Assembly: GCF_900188165.1 (NCBI RefSeq)
Contig: NZ_FZOS01000009.1
Coordinates: 1 to 64,000 of the forward strand
Length of the DNA: 64,000 nt
Source: Edaphosphingomonas laterariae
Lineage (GTDB): Bacteria; Pseudomonadota; Alphaproteobacteria; Sphingomonadales; Sphingomonadaceae
Direction: 5' to 3'
Position numbers and translations under genes: made by a program. The notes beneath the pieces were generated by a model, which saw only the letters and a list, made by a program, of their open reading frames with translations, was not told the DNA's origin and did not search any database. Positions 36,284 to 44,755 of the stretch are shown here, piece after piece (position 1 is the stretch's first letter; every line of letters begins with the position of its first letter).

Positions 36284-36781
36284 CTAGCTGCGCGGTTTGC
36301 GCAAGGCGCGCCGCTCCCCTGCCGCCAGCTCTGCCTTCAGCGCCTCGGGCCGGGGCGCCACAAGGAAACCGAAGCTGACGCCGCCGGTGCGTGTTTCGAC
36401 GGCATGATGCAGGCGATGCGCCTGCACGATCCGCTTCATATAGGCCGAGCGCGGGACGTAGCGATGGGCGATCCGGCGATGGACGACGACATCGTGAAAG
36501 CCGAAATAGATCGCGCCATAGGCCGCGATGCCTGCCCCCGCCCACGCATAGGCGGCGCCCCAACCGAGCTGCACGCCCGCGTAGATCAGCCCGATCGACG
36601 GCAGCGCGAAGATCACCGCATAGAGATCATTGGCTTCGAACCAGCCGTCGCGCGGGCGGTGGTGGCTGCGGTGCAGGAACCAGCCGGGGCCGTGCATGAT
36701 CCAGCGGTGGGCCGCATAGGCCACGGCTTCCATCGCGGCCAGCGCGACAAGAAAACAGAGCGGCCCGATCAGCGATGGCAT
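36284..36781 (-). CDS. crtZ: beta-carotene hydroxylase (CrtZ type)
   Basis: 165-residue diiron membrane hydroxylase adding 3-hydroxyls to beta-carotene (zeaxanthin, nostoxanthin route). His clusters are HRWIMHGPGWFLHRSHH, FHDVVVHRRIAHR and QAHRLHHAVE. Three or four hydrophobic helices. The start is ATG 36781 (MPSLIGPLCFLVA); the frame runs 18 codons further but without support. Yellow sphingomonads normally carry this gene. No other crt gene lies in the window. Confidence 0.9.
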   Translation of the reverse strand: MPSLIGPLCFLVALAAMEAVAYAAHRWIMHGPGWFLHRSHHRPRDGWFEANDLYAVIFALPSIGLIYAGVQLGWGAAYAWAGAGIAAYGAIYFGFHDVVVHRRIAHRYVPRSAYMKRIVQAHRLHHAVETRTGGVSFGFLVAPRPEALKAELAAGERRALRKPRS

Positions 36782-36858
36782 GACACCGCTATAACCACGG
36801 TCCCCGAACGAAGCGAGCGGCCGGGGCGATTTCACCCCGGCCGAACGGCATCACGACC

Positions 36859-37125
36859 TTATCGATCGGCCCGCTTCGCTGCGATCCGGCGTTCGGCATC
36901 GGCATCATAGCCCGATGACGGGGCCGGATCCTTGCCCTTGCCCGGCTGGGTGTTGGCCGGCGCGTCGGAGGTGGGGAAACTCTCGTCGAGCGCGACGTCC
37001 AGCTTGGCATCCTCGTCGCATGGGTCGCGCCGCAGGCGCTTGTCATCGCTGGCATCGTGCGCGGTGCGCACCTTGGGCATCGGATGATCGTCGGTCCGGG
37101 GCTTGTGGTGGCCTTTCACGTCCAT
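36859..37125 (-). CDS. small acidic stress protein with DESFPxSDAP motif
   Basis: 88 residues, highly charged, no signal or membrane segment. Contains DPCDEDAKLDVALDESFPTS then DAPANTQPGKGKDPAPSSG. The DESFPxSD motif recurs in short sphingomonad proteins of unknown function. An AGAGGAG ribosome-binding site precedes ATG 37125. A GGAAC-N17-CGTT promoter directly upstream suggests it belongs to the general stress regulon. Confidence 0.75.
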   Translation of the reverse strand: MDVKGHHKPRTDDHPMPKVRTAHDASDDKRLRRDPCDEDAKLDVALDESFPTSDAPANTQPGKGKDPAPSSGYDADAERRIAAKRADR

Positions 37126-37136
37126 GGAAAACTCCT

Positions 37137-37166
37137 CTCTGGCTGTGGGAAAACGCACAGCCAGAG
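37137..37166. repeat. 11-bp perfect inverted repeat at the stress promoter
   Basis: CTCTGGCTGTG (37137-37147) and CACAGCCAGAG (37156-37166), loop of 8. It overlaps the -10 and spacer of the EcfG-type promoter and reaches the ribosome-binding site of the small gene, so it may be an operator or cruciform. Confidence 0.6.
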
Positions 37167-37177
37167 CGGGCCGTTCC
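37152..37177 (-). promoter_or_regulatory. EcfG-type general stress promoter
   Basis: On the minus strand: GGAAC (complement of 37173-37177), 17-base spacer, CGTT (complement of 37152-37155). This matches the alphaproteobacterial EcfG consensus exactly. It lies 27 bases upstream of the start of the 88-residue gene. Confidence 0.75.
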
Positions 37178-37274
37178 AGACAGGATTTCGTTGGAATAAA
37201 GGCAGGTGCAACCCGGTCGTTGAACCTGAACTTTCGATGAACGACGCCGTCCGTTCGACGGGCGTGCGGCCGGC

Positions 37275-38606
37275 ATGACTCGCGATTCAGCCATCCGGCG
37301 TTATACCCCCGTGATGGATATCGATCAGGATGACGCGCCACGGGCGCAGATCAGCCACCGGGTAGCGCTGCTTTCGATCGTCGGATTCTGGCTGTTCTAT
37401 TTCACCATCATCACCTTTCGCGCGGCCGGGCTGGGCTATGACCATCAGGTGATCATGCTGGCCTATCGGGCCGGCGTGACTCTGTTCAGCATGGCGCTGA
37501 CCTATGTCGTCTATCTCTTCCTGCGTCGCGCGGTGCGCCATTCGCTGAAGCAGGCGATCATCGTCGCGGCGCTGCTCGCGGTGCCGGCGGCGATCACCTA
37601 TTCGACGGTGAACTGGCTCGCCTTCAAGGATTTCGACGAGCGATTCGAAAGCCAGAAGAAGGACAAGACCGCCAAGGTCATCATCCACAAGGAAGAGATT
37701 CCCGCCACGCCAGCCGCGCCGGCCGTTCCGCCGCATCCGGCAGCGGGTAGCGGCGCCGCCCCCCCTGCCCCGCCGGCCCCACCGGCGCCACCCTCCGTCG
37801 CCACGACGACGCGGCAGGTGACGATCCAGGTCGGCGACGAGAGCGAGCAGGACATGGAGGAGAAATCTCCGATCATGTCGATCGCCGATCAGGCGGCCAA
37901 CGGCTTCTTCTTCTTCTCGGCCTGGTCGGCCCTGTTCCTCGCGCTCTGCTACGCCGCCGCCGTGCGCGCGGCCGAACGCGAATCCGCCGGCTTCCGCGCC
38001 GCGGCCCAGGCTGCCGAGCTCCGCGCGCTGCGCTATCAGGTCAATCCGCACTTCCTGTTCAACACGCTCAACTCCCTCTCGTCGCTGGTGATGACCGACA
38101 AGAAGGAGGAGGCCGAGCGGATGATCATGAACCTGTCCACCTTCTTCCGCACCAGCCTGACCGCCGATCCGACCGAGGATGTGCCGCTCTATGAGGAGAT
38201 CCGCCTCCAGCGGCTCTATCTCGATATCGAGGCCGTGCGCTTCCCCGATCGGCTGAAGGTGGAGGTGGAGGTGCCCGATCCGCTGCGCACCGCCTGCGTG
38301 CCCGGCCTGATCCTCCAGCCGCTGGTGGAGAATGCCGTGAAATATGGGGTATCGCGCGCGCGCCGTCCGGTTACGATCCGGATCAGGGCCCGCGAGGATT
38401 CGGACGGGCTGGTGCTATCGGTGGAGGACGACGGGGATCCGATGACCGAGAACGAGACGAGCAACGGCACGGGCGTCGGCCTGCGCAATGTGCGCGAACG
38501 ACTGGCGGCGCGCTTCGGGGGTGACAGCCGCTGCCGCTGGGGGCCGCTGCCGGGCGGCGGCTTCGCCGTAACGCTGTTCCTGCCGCTGTCGCGCAATGGC
38601 TGCTGA
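37275..38606 (+). CDS. LytS/YehU-type sensor histidine kinase
   Basis: 443 residues (430 if ATG 37314 is used). Several N-terminal membrane helices enclose a Pro/Ala-rich stretch (about residues 140-175, with repeated APPAPP). The kinase core is the His_kinase/LytS type: QVNPHFLFNTLNSLSS (phospho-His about residue 260), ILQPLVENAVKYG as N-box and GTGVGLRNVRERL as G-box. Coupled to the LytTR regulator by an 11-base overlap. Confidence 0.92.
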   Translation: MTRDSAIRRYTPVMDIDQDDAPRAQISHRVALLSIVGFWLFYFTIITFRAAGLGYDHQVIMLAYRAGVTLFSMALTYVVYLFLRRAVRHSLKQAIIVAALLAVPAAITYSTVNWLAFKDFDERFESQKKDKTAKVIIHKEEIPATPAAPAVPPHPAAGSGAAPPAPPAPPAPPSVATTTRQVTIQVGDESEQDMEEKSPIMSIADQAANGFFFFSAWSALFLALCYAAAVRAAERESAGFRAAAQAAELRALRYQVNPHFLFNTLNSLSSLVMTDKKEEAERMIMNLSTFFRTSLTADPTEDVPLYEEIRLQRLYLDIEAVRFPDRLKVEVEVPDPLRTACVPGLILQPLVENAVKYGVSRARRPVTIRIRAREDSDGLVLSVEDDGDPMTENETSNGTGVGLRNVRERLAARFGGDSRCRWGPLPGGGFAVTLFLPLSRNGC

Positions 38607-39348
38607 TCCCGGGGCCGAACGGCCGCTCCGCACGCTGATCGTCGACGATGAACCGCTGGCGATCGAGCGGCTGCAGATTCTGTGCGCGCAGACGCCGGGG
38701 ATCGATCTTGTCGGAACCGCCACCGATGGTGAAGCCGCGCTCCGCCTGGTCGAGGCGCTGAAGCCCGATCTGCTGCTGTGCGATATCGCGATGCCCGGGC
38801 TCGACGGCATGGGCGTCGCCCACGCGCTGGAAGCGCAGGCGGACCGGCCGGCGATCATCTTCTGCACGGCGTTCGATCAGTTCGCCGTGGCGGCGTTCGA
38901 CGTGGCCGCCGTCGATTATCTGCTGAAGCCGGTCTCGGGCGATCGGCTGGGCAAGGCGGTGGCGCGCGTCCATGAGAAACTGCGGGCACCCCCCGCCGAT
39001 CAGCCGGCCGCGACGAACTGGACCGATGAATTCTGGGTGCCGCATCGCTCGGAGATGATCCGCATCGCCGCGACCGACATCGACCGGATCGAGGCCGAGC
39101 GCGATTATATGCGGCTGCATATCGGCCCGCGCAGCTTCCTGCTCCACCAGACGATCAGCGAACTCGAACGGCGGCTCGATCCCGAACGCTTCGTCCGCCT
39201 GCACCGATCGACGATCGTGCGGCGCGATCATATCGCCAAGCTGCGCCATGATGGATTGGGCGTGTGGCACGCCGATCTGGCGGATGGCACCGAAGTGCGG
39301 ATCGGGCGCACCTATTTGCAGGCGGCCAAGGCCCTGATGGGCCGCTGA
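38596..39348 (+). CDS. LytTR-family response regulator
   Basis: 250 residues. The receiver domain has TLIVDDEPLAIERL (acidic pair), LLLCDIAMPGLDGMG (phospho-Asp) and VDYLLKPVSG (Lys). The C-terminal LytTR DNA-binding domain (about 140-250) has RIEAERDYMRLHIG, FVRLHRSTIVRRDHIAKL and VRIGRTYLQAAKALM. Partner of the upstream LytS-type kinase. Confidence 0.93.
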   Translation: MAADPGAERPLRTLIVDDEPLAIERLQILCAQTPGIDLVGTATDGEAALRLVEALKPDLLLCDIAMPGLDGMGVAHALEAQADRPAIIFCTAFDQFAVAAFDVAAVDYLLKPVSGDRLGKAVARVHEKLRAPPADQPAATNWTDEFWVPHRSEMIRIAATDIDRIEAERDYMRLHIGPRSFLLHQTISELERRLDPERFVRLHRSTIVRRDHIAKLRHDGLGVWHADLADGTEVRIGRTYLQAAKALMGR

Positions 39349-39357
39349 CAAACGAAT

Positions 39358-39391
39358 TGCGCCCCCGGGACAAGGGAACCCCGGGGGCGCA
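39358..39391. terminator. strong bidirectional hairpin
   Basis: Perfect 12-bp stem TGCGCCCCCGGG / CCCGGGGGCGCA with a 10-base loop, 9 bases after the LytTR gene and before the convergent UrcA gene. Confidence 0.65.
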
Positions 39392-39461
39392 TCGCAAACG
39401 CTACGGAAGGGACTGGATTCCGGGGGGCGCGTCCGCGATTTCCTGTCGTGATGCGGTGGCC

Positions 39462-39827
39462 TTAGCGGCCGGCGCGCACCGAGACTTCGTTGCTGGCATA
39501 ACCCTGCTGCGAGCGGGCTTCCGCCACCGCCAGCTGGACCGGGCCAGCCGTGTCGGCGATCGCGACGCGGGCGCATTTGCGGGCGACCGAGATCTCCTGG
39601 ATCGTGCGCGCATCGCTCACACCGCAGACGTCCTTGGCGGCGTTGTCGATCCGGCTGTTGAGTTCGGCAAGGCCGTCATCGCTGCGCAGATCGATATCGC
39701 CGAAGCGAACCTGCTGGCTGCGGCTCTCGCTCTGCGCCGAGGCGGGGCTGACCGCGACCACCGTGGCCGAAGCCGCGACGATGCTGAGGGCGGTAAAGAA
39801 ACCGGTGCGGGCGAAACGCGTGAACAT
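39462..39827 (-). CDS. UrcA-family exported protein
   Basis: 121 residues with a signal peptide (FFTALSIVAASATVVAVSPA, then SAQ). Mature part: VRFGDIDLRSDDGLAELNSR, then KDVCGVSDARTIQEISVARK with two Cys spaced for a disulfide. This is the UrcA domain found in sphingomonads and caulobacters; function unknown, probably periplasmic. A good ribosome-binding site (AAGGAGAG) precedes the start. Confidence 0.88.
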   Translation of the reverse strand: MFTRFARTGFFTALSIVAASATVVAVSPASAQSESRSQQVRFGDIDLRSDDGLAELNSRIDNAAKDVCGVSDARTIQEISVARKCARVAIADTAGPVQLAVAEARSQQGYASNEVSVRAGR

Positions 39828-40131
39828 GAGAACTCTCCTTCAAACCCTGGCGCCGCCAACGCGGCCTGTCATCCTGTCGGCGACGGTTGAAAGGGGAGGC
39901 TTCCGTTGCCGTGCATTTTCCCTACGGAAAGCTGGCCTGGCACGCACTCGGGGTTCGACCGGGCGGCGGCTCGGCTCCACCAACTTCGCGGGCGGACGAC
40001 GAACGGCCAACGGCAAAAGACGAACGGCAAGTGCCCGGATCGACGTGCAGATTCCGCAAGCGTCGTTGCGATTCGCCGCGCATTTACGAAATTTACGAAA
40101 AAATTAAGCATTCGCCGCCCATGCCGCCGCC
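39828..40131. other. promoter region between UrcA and the MCP operon
   Basis: 304 bases with no gene. The right end is AT-rich and has ATTTACGAA twice in tandem (40082-40099) followed by AAAATTAAG, likely promoter DNA for the next pair. The left end holds the UrcA promoter. Confidence 0.5.
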
Positions 40132-40440
40132 ATGCGTTTGCTTGGCTTATCCGTGGTTCGCCAGCCGATTCTGGCGATGCAGCTTGCTATCGCCGCCGCC
40201 GCGCTGGCGATCATCGCGCTGGCGCCGCCCGCGCGCGGCCCGATGCTGCTGGTGCCCGTCACCCCTGCCGCCGCAACCGAGCTTGCGGCGCTGGCCGTCG
40301 CCAGCGGATCGCGCCTGATCGCGCAAGGGCCGCTGCCCGGATCGCTGATCGTCGATGGCGATGCGCTGGCGGGCGCGCTGATCGGCCATGGCATCCTGAC
40401 GCTCGCCGCGCCGCGATCGGGCTGTGGAGAAAAGGCATGA
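40132..40440 (+). CDS. small membrane-anchored hypothetical protein upstream of MCP
   Basis: 102 residues: one N-terminal hydrophobic helix ([16 protein letters not shown]), then an Ala/Leu-rich part with [31 protein letters not shown] and a late Cys. No family recognised. Its TGA overlaps the MCP ATG (ATGA), so they are translated together; it may be an accessory to that chemoreceptor. Confidence 0.6.
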   Translation: MRLLGLSVVRQPILAMQLAIAAAALAIIALAPPARGPMLLVPVTPAAATELAALAVASGSRLIAQGPLPGSLIVDGDALAGALIGHGILTLAAPRSGCGEKA

Positions 40441-41993
40441 GCGCGATGACCAGCGATCTCGACCGGCTGCGCGCACGGGGCATCCGCCTGCTCGCCATTT
40501 GCGGCTGGGTGTCCACGCTCTGCCTGCTGCTGCTCAGCCTGGCGCTTTCGCTGGAGCACGAGCCATCGGCGCTGGCGATCGCGGCGGCGGTCAACCTGCT
40601 GCCGACGATCGTCGCCCTCCAGCACCGCCATGATGCCGCCGCCCGCGCGGTGATGGCGGTGATGGTCGCGGTGCACCCCGCGCTCTATCTTTATGTCCTG
40701 CAGGGCCATCCCTGGCAGATGGACATGCATATGTATTTCTTCGTCGGGCTCGCCGCGCTGGCGATCCTGTGCGACTGGCGGCCGATCGCGCTCGCCGCGG
40801 CGCTGATCGCCGTCCACCATTTCGTATTGCAGATCGTCCAGCCGGCCTGGGTGTTCAGCGGCGACCTGAGCAGCGCGCGCGTGCCGATCCACGCAGTCGC
40901 GGTGCTGCTCGAATGTGCGGCCCTCGCTTATCCGACGACGCGGCTGCGCCACCTGATCCTCGAACAATTCGCCGCCCGCCGCGAAAGCGAGGCGCTGACC
41001 GCCGAAGCCCAGGCCAGCCGCGAGCGCGCGGAAGCCTTGCGTGCCCGGGCCGACGAGGCACTCGCCGCCGCCCGCGCCGCCGATGGCCGCGCCACGCAGG
41101 AGCGCGAGCGGCGTGAATCATCCGAACGGGCCGCCAGCGTGGCGCGCAAGGCCGAATTGATGGCGTTTGCCGCCGAGTTCGAAGGTTCGGTCTCCAGCGT
41201 CGCCCATGCCGTCGGCGAAGCCGCCGCCCGGCTGGAAGGGTCGGCCCGAAACCTGAGCGGCCTCGCCCGCGAAACCGGCCGCCAGGCATCCGACGTCGCC
41301 ACCGCCGCCACCCAGGCCTCCTCCTCCGCCGGCGCGGTCGCGGCCAGCGTTGCCGATCTGTCGCGGTCGATCACCAGCATTGCCGACAATGTGACCCAGC
41401 AGGTGGCGCGCGGTGCCGCCGCCGAACGCGATTCGACCGCGAGCGACACCGCCGTCCGCACGCTGGCCGCGCGCGCCACCCATATTGGCGAGTTCGCCGA
41501 TCTGATTCAGGCCGTCGCCGCGCAGACCAACCTGCTCGCGCTCAACGCCACGATCGAAGCCGCCCGCGCGGGCGATGCCGGCAAGGGCTTCGCGGTCGTC
41601 GCCGGCGAGGTGAAGGCGCTCGCCACCCGCACCGAACATGCCGCCAGCGAGATCACGGCGCTGATCGGCAACGTGCATAGCGGCGCGCAGGATGCCGAAC
41701 ATGCGCTCCACGAAGTCGCGATCGCCGTCGCCGATCTGTCGCGCGCATCCTCGGGCATCCGCCTGTCGATCGAGGAACAGCGCCGCACCGCCGGCGCGAT
41801 CGAGGGCAATGCCGCCGAAACCGCCGCCGGCGCCAATGAAATGGCGCGGCGCATGGGCCTTGTCGCCAATGCCGCCTCCTCCGCCGAACGGCTTTCGGGG
41901 CAGGTGGAGGAATCCGCCGGCGCGCTGATGGCCCAGGCGACGATGCTGGAAGATGTGACCGCCCGGTTCATCGCGCATCTGCGCGCCGCCTGA
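40437..41993 (+). CDS. methyl-accepting chemotaxis protein with multi-helix membrane sensor
   Basis: 518 residues. The first 180 hold about six hydrophobic helices with no periplasmic sensor domain, then an Ala/Arg/Glu-rich coiled coil (residues 185-240). The MCP signalling domain follows, with the hairpin tip [20 protein letters not shown], then [20 protein letters not shown]. No CheW/CheA gene is near it. The membrane part suggests sensing within the bilayer or of membrane energy. Confidence 0.9.
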   Translation: MSAMTSDLDRLRARGIRLLAICGWVSTLCLLLLSLALSLEHEPSALAIAAAVNLLPTIVALQHRHDAAARAVMAVMVAVHPALYLYVLQGHPWQMDMHMYFFVGLAALAILCDWRPIALAAALIAVHHFVLQIVQPAWVFSGDLSSARVPIHAVAVLLECAALAYPTTRLRHLILEQFAARRESEALTAEAQASRERAEALRARADEALAAARAADGRATQERERRESSERAASVARKAELMAFAAEFEGSVSSVAHAVGEAAARLEGSARNLSGLARETGRQASDVATAATQASSSAGAVAASVADLSRSITSIADNVTQQVARGAAAERDSTASDTAVRTLAARATHIGEFADLIQAVAAQTNLLALNATIEAARAGDAGKGFAVVAGEVKALATRTEHAASEITALIGNVHSGAQDAEHALHEVAIAVADLSRASSGIRLSIEEQRRTAGAIEGNAAETAAGANEMARRMGLVANAASSAERLSGQVEESAGALMAQATMLEDVTARFIAHLRAA

Positions 41994-42042
41994 TTTCAGC
42001 CTCCCCCTTCAACCGGACGGTGTCCGGGCCTAGATTGGGGGC

Positions 42043-42456
42043 ATGAAATATCTCCACACCATGATCCGCGTGTCCGATCCGGACGCGACCATCCGTTTCT
42101 TCGAGCTTCTCGGCCTGCGCGAGACAAAGCGCATGGACAATGAGGCCGGGCGCTACACGCTGATCTTCCTGGCGGCGCCGGGCGACGAGAGCGCACAGGT
42201 GGAGCTGACCCATAATTGGGGCGAGGCCGGCTATGACGGCGGCCGCAATTTCGGCCACCTCGCTTATCGGGTGGAGAATATCTACGAAACCTGCCAGCGT
42301 CTGATGGACGCCGGCGTGACGATCAACCGCCCACCGCGCGACGGCCACATGGCCTTCGTCCGCACACCCGACAATATCTCGATCGAACTGCTCCAGGACG
42401 GCCATCTGCCGCCGCAGGAGCCATGGGCGTCGATGCCGAATACGGGGACATGGTAG
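42043..42456 (+). CDS. gloA: lactoylglutathione lyase (glyoxalase I)
   Basis: 137-residue VOC-fold enzyme converting methylglyoxal-glutathione hemithioacetal to lactoylglutathione. Metal ligands appear in LHTMIRVSDPD (His), VELTHNWG (Glu), NFGHLAYRV (His) and ISIELLQ (Glu). First gene of a run with a nitronate monooxygenase and gloB, so both glyoxalase steps are co-located. Confidence 0.93.
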   Translation: MKYLHTMIRVSDPDATIRFFELLGLRETKRMDNEAGRYTLIFLAAPGDESAQVELTHNWGEAGYDGGRNFGHLAYRVENIYETCQRLMDAGVTINRPPRDGHMAFVRTPDNISIELLQDGHLPPQEPWASMPNTGTW

Positions 42457-43517
42457 GCCAGGGCACCTTTCTCGGGCGGCTCGGTTCCGCCCACCCCATA
42501 TTGCTGGCCCCCATGGCCGCGGCCGGCGGCGTCGGCCTGGCCGCCGGGGCGATGGCCGGTGGCGCCGTGGGCGCCCTGCCCTGCGCCATGCTGACCCCCG
42601 GCGCGCTGCGCAGCCAGTTCGATGAGCTTCGCGCCCGCGCGACCGGGCCGGTCAACCTCAATTTCTTCTGCCACCGGCTCGGCCCCGCGCCCGATGACAG
42701 CGCCTGGCGCGCGCTGCTCGCCCCCTTCTTCGCCGAATATCATGTCGACGCGCCGGCCACGGCGCCGCCGCTGCGCGCGCCGTTCGACGCGGAGATGGCC
42801 GCCGTCGTGGAGGATTTGCGGCCGGAGATCATCAGCTTCCATTTCGGCTTGCCCGACAAGCCCCTGCTCGATCGCGCCCGCGCGACCGGGGCGATGATCC
42901 TGGCCAGCGCGACCAGCGTTGCCGAAGCGCGCTGGCTGGCGGCCCATGGCGTCGACGCGGTGATCGCGCAGGGCTGGGAAGCCGGCGGCCATGCCGGGCG
43001 TTTCCTTGGCGGATCGGCGGACGCGCAGATGGGGCTGATGGCGCTGATCCCCCAGATCGTCGATGTCGTCGACGTGCCGGTGATCGCGGCGGGCGGCATC
43101 GCCGATGGCCGGGGCATTGCCGCCGCGCTGATGCTGGGCGCGAGCGCGGTGCAGATCGGCACCGCCTATCTCCATTGCCCCGAAAGCCTGATCCACGAAC
43201 CCCATCGCGCAGCACTGGCCAGCGATGCGGCCGACCGCACCGTCTTCACCAACCTGTTCAGCGGCGGGCTGGCACGCGGCATTCCCAACCGGCTGATGGC
43301 GACGCTGGGGCCAATCCGCGCCGAAGCACCGCCCTTCCCCCACGCCGCCAGCGCGCTGGCGCGGCTGCGCACCGCCGATCCTGCCGGTTTCGGCCCGCTC
43401 TGGTCCGGCCAGGCATCGCGGCTGAGCCGGCCGATCCCCGCAAAAGCCCTGACCGAACATCTTGCCGCCGAGGCGCTTGCGCTGCTCGGCGGGACAGGCA
43501 AAGGCTGGCCGACATGA
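42450..43517 (+). CDS. nitronate monooxygenase family flavoprotein
   Basis: 355 residues from ATG 42450, or 364 from ATG 42423; both overlap gloA (7 or 34 bases). FMN-dependent TIM barrel. Family blocks are HPILLAPMAAAGGVGLAAGA, ISFHFGLPDK, AQGWEAGGHAGRFLGGS and VPVIAAGGIADGRGIAAALM. These enzymes oxidise nitronates such as 3-nitropropionate. Its ATGA overlap with gloB suggests it is co-expressed with aldehyde detoxification. Confidence 0.88.
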   Translation: MVGQGTFLGRLGSAHPILLAPMAAAGGVGLAAGAMAGGAVGALPCAMLTPGALRSQFDELRARATGPVNLNFFCHRLGPAPDDSAWRALLAPFFAEYHVDAPATAPPLRAPFDAEMAAVVEDLRPEIISFHFGLPDKPLLDRARATGAMILASATSVAEARWLAAHGVDAVIAQGWEAGGHAGRFLGGSADAQMGLMALIPQIVDVVDVPVIAAGGIADGRGIAAALMLGASAVQIGTAYLHCPESLIHEPHRAALASDAADRTVFTNLFSGGLARGIPNRLMATLGPIRAEAPPFPHAASALARLRTADPAGFGPLWSGQASRLSRPIPAKALTEHLAAEALALLGGTGKGWPT

Positions 43518-44242
43518 TCGAGATCGCGCGCATTCCCGTCCTCTCCGACAATTATGTCTGGCTGGCCCATGATCCGGCGAGCGGCGAAACCGTGGCCGTG
43601 GACCCGGCGGTCGCCGAACCCGTGCTCGATGCCGCCGCCGCGCGTGGATGGCGGATCACGCAGATCTGGAACACCCACTGGCACCCCGATCACACGGGCG
43701 GCAACGAAGCGATCAAGGCCGCCACCGGCTGCACGATCACCGGCCCTGCCGCCGAGGCCGAACGCATCCCGACGCTCGACCGGCTGGTCGATGATGGCGA
43801 TCAGGCACGGATCGGCGCGATCACCGCCGACGTGATCGCGGTGCCCGCCCACACCGCCGGCCACATCGCCTATCACCTGCCCGCCGAAGACATGGTGTTC
43901 GTCGGCGACACGCTGTTCGCCATGGGCTGCGGCCGGCTGTTCGAAGGCACGGCCGACCAGATGTTCGCCAATATGCGCAGGCTGGAAGCGCTGCCGGCGG
44001 AAACCCGCGTCTATTGCGCGCATGAATATACCCAGTCGAACGGGCGCTACGCGCTCGCCGCCGAGCCGGACAATGCCGCGCTGGTCGCGCGCATGGCCGA
44101 CGTGGATGCCGCGCGCGCGGAAGGGCTGCCCACGGTGCCGACGACGATCGCGCTCGAACGCGCGACCAATCCGTTCATGCGCGCAGCCTCGATCGCCGAG
44201 CTTGCCGAACGCCGCGCGGCCAAGGATGTTTTTCGCGGTTAA
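43514..44242 (+). CDS. gloB: hydroxyacylglutathione hydrolase (glyoxalase II)
   Basis: 242-residue metallo-beta-lactamase-fold enzyme releasing lactate and glutathione. The dinuclear metal motif is NTHWHPDHTGGNEA; further ligands are PAHTAGHIAY (His), VFVGDTLFAMGCGRLFEG (Asp) and YCAHEYTQSN (His). The C-terminal substrate-binding helical part ends ERRAAKDVFRG. ATGA overlap with the monooxygenase. Confidence 0.95.
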   Translation: MIEIARIPVLSDNYVWLAHDPASGETVAVDPAVAEPVLDAAAARGWRITQIWNTHWHPDHTGGNEAIKAATGCTITGPAAEAERIPTLDRLVDDGDQARIGAITADVIAVPAHTAGHIAYHLPAEDMVFVGDTLFAMGCGRLFEGTADQMFANMRRLEALPAETRVYCAHEYTQSNGRYALAAEPDNAALVARMADVDAARAEGLPTVPTTIALERATNPFMRAASIAELAERRAAKDVFRG

Positions 44243-44297
44243 GGTGCGGCGTGCTAGGCTTCGTCCGTCAGGGGTAACCCCTCGAAAGGACAGGACG

Positions 44298-44702
44298 ATG
44301 CGCTATCTTATCCCGACCATCGCCGCCGCGTTGCTGGCCGCGGGAAGCGCGCACGCGGCGGAAACCGCGCCCAACGTGACATATAGCGAAAAGGCGCAGA
44401 AGGCGCTGGAGAAGTTCGAACCCGTCGGTCGGGCCTCGTGCATCCAGCTCAGCCAGGTGCGATCGAGCCAGATCGTCGATCAGACCGCGATCATCTACAA
44501 GATCAATTCCCGCAAATGGTATGTGAACCAGCCCGCCGGCGGCAGCTGCCGCGCGCTCAAGGCCGATCGCACGCTGGTGACGCAGATCACGACGGGCAGC
44601 CTGTGCAATCTCGATATCGTCGGCGTGATCGACCCGCCGTCGCCGATGCATTTCGGCTCCTGCCCGCTGGGCGATTTCGTCGAATATCAGCGCAAGCCCT
44701 GA
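44298..44702 (+). CDS. exported hypothetical protein with four cysteines
   Basis: 134 residues. Signal peptide LIPTIAAALLAAGSAHA. The mature part has four Cys (RASCIQL, GGSCRAL, GSLCNLD, FGSCPLG), probably two disulfides, with TAIIYKINSRKWYVNQPAGG in the centre. AAAGGACAGG before the ATG supports translation. No known function; I have the impression it recurs in sphingomonads. Confidence 0.75.
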   Translation: MRYLIPTIAAALLAAGSAHAAETAPNVTYSEKAQKALEKFEPVGRASCIQLSQVRSSQIVDQTAIIYKINSRKWYVNQPAGGSCRALKADRTLVTQITTGSLCNLDIVGVIDPPSPMHFGSCPLGDFVEYQRKP

Positions 44703-44755
44703 TCGGGCCCGGCAGGCGGCGATTTCGGTAAGGCGCCAAGCATGCATTGACGGCC

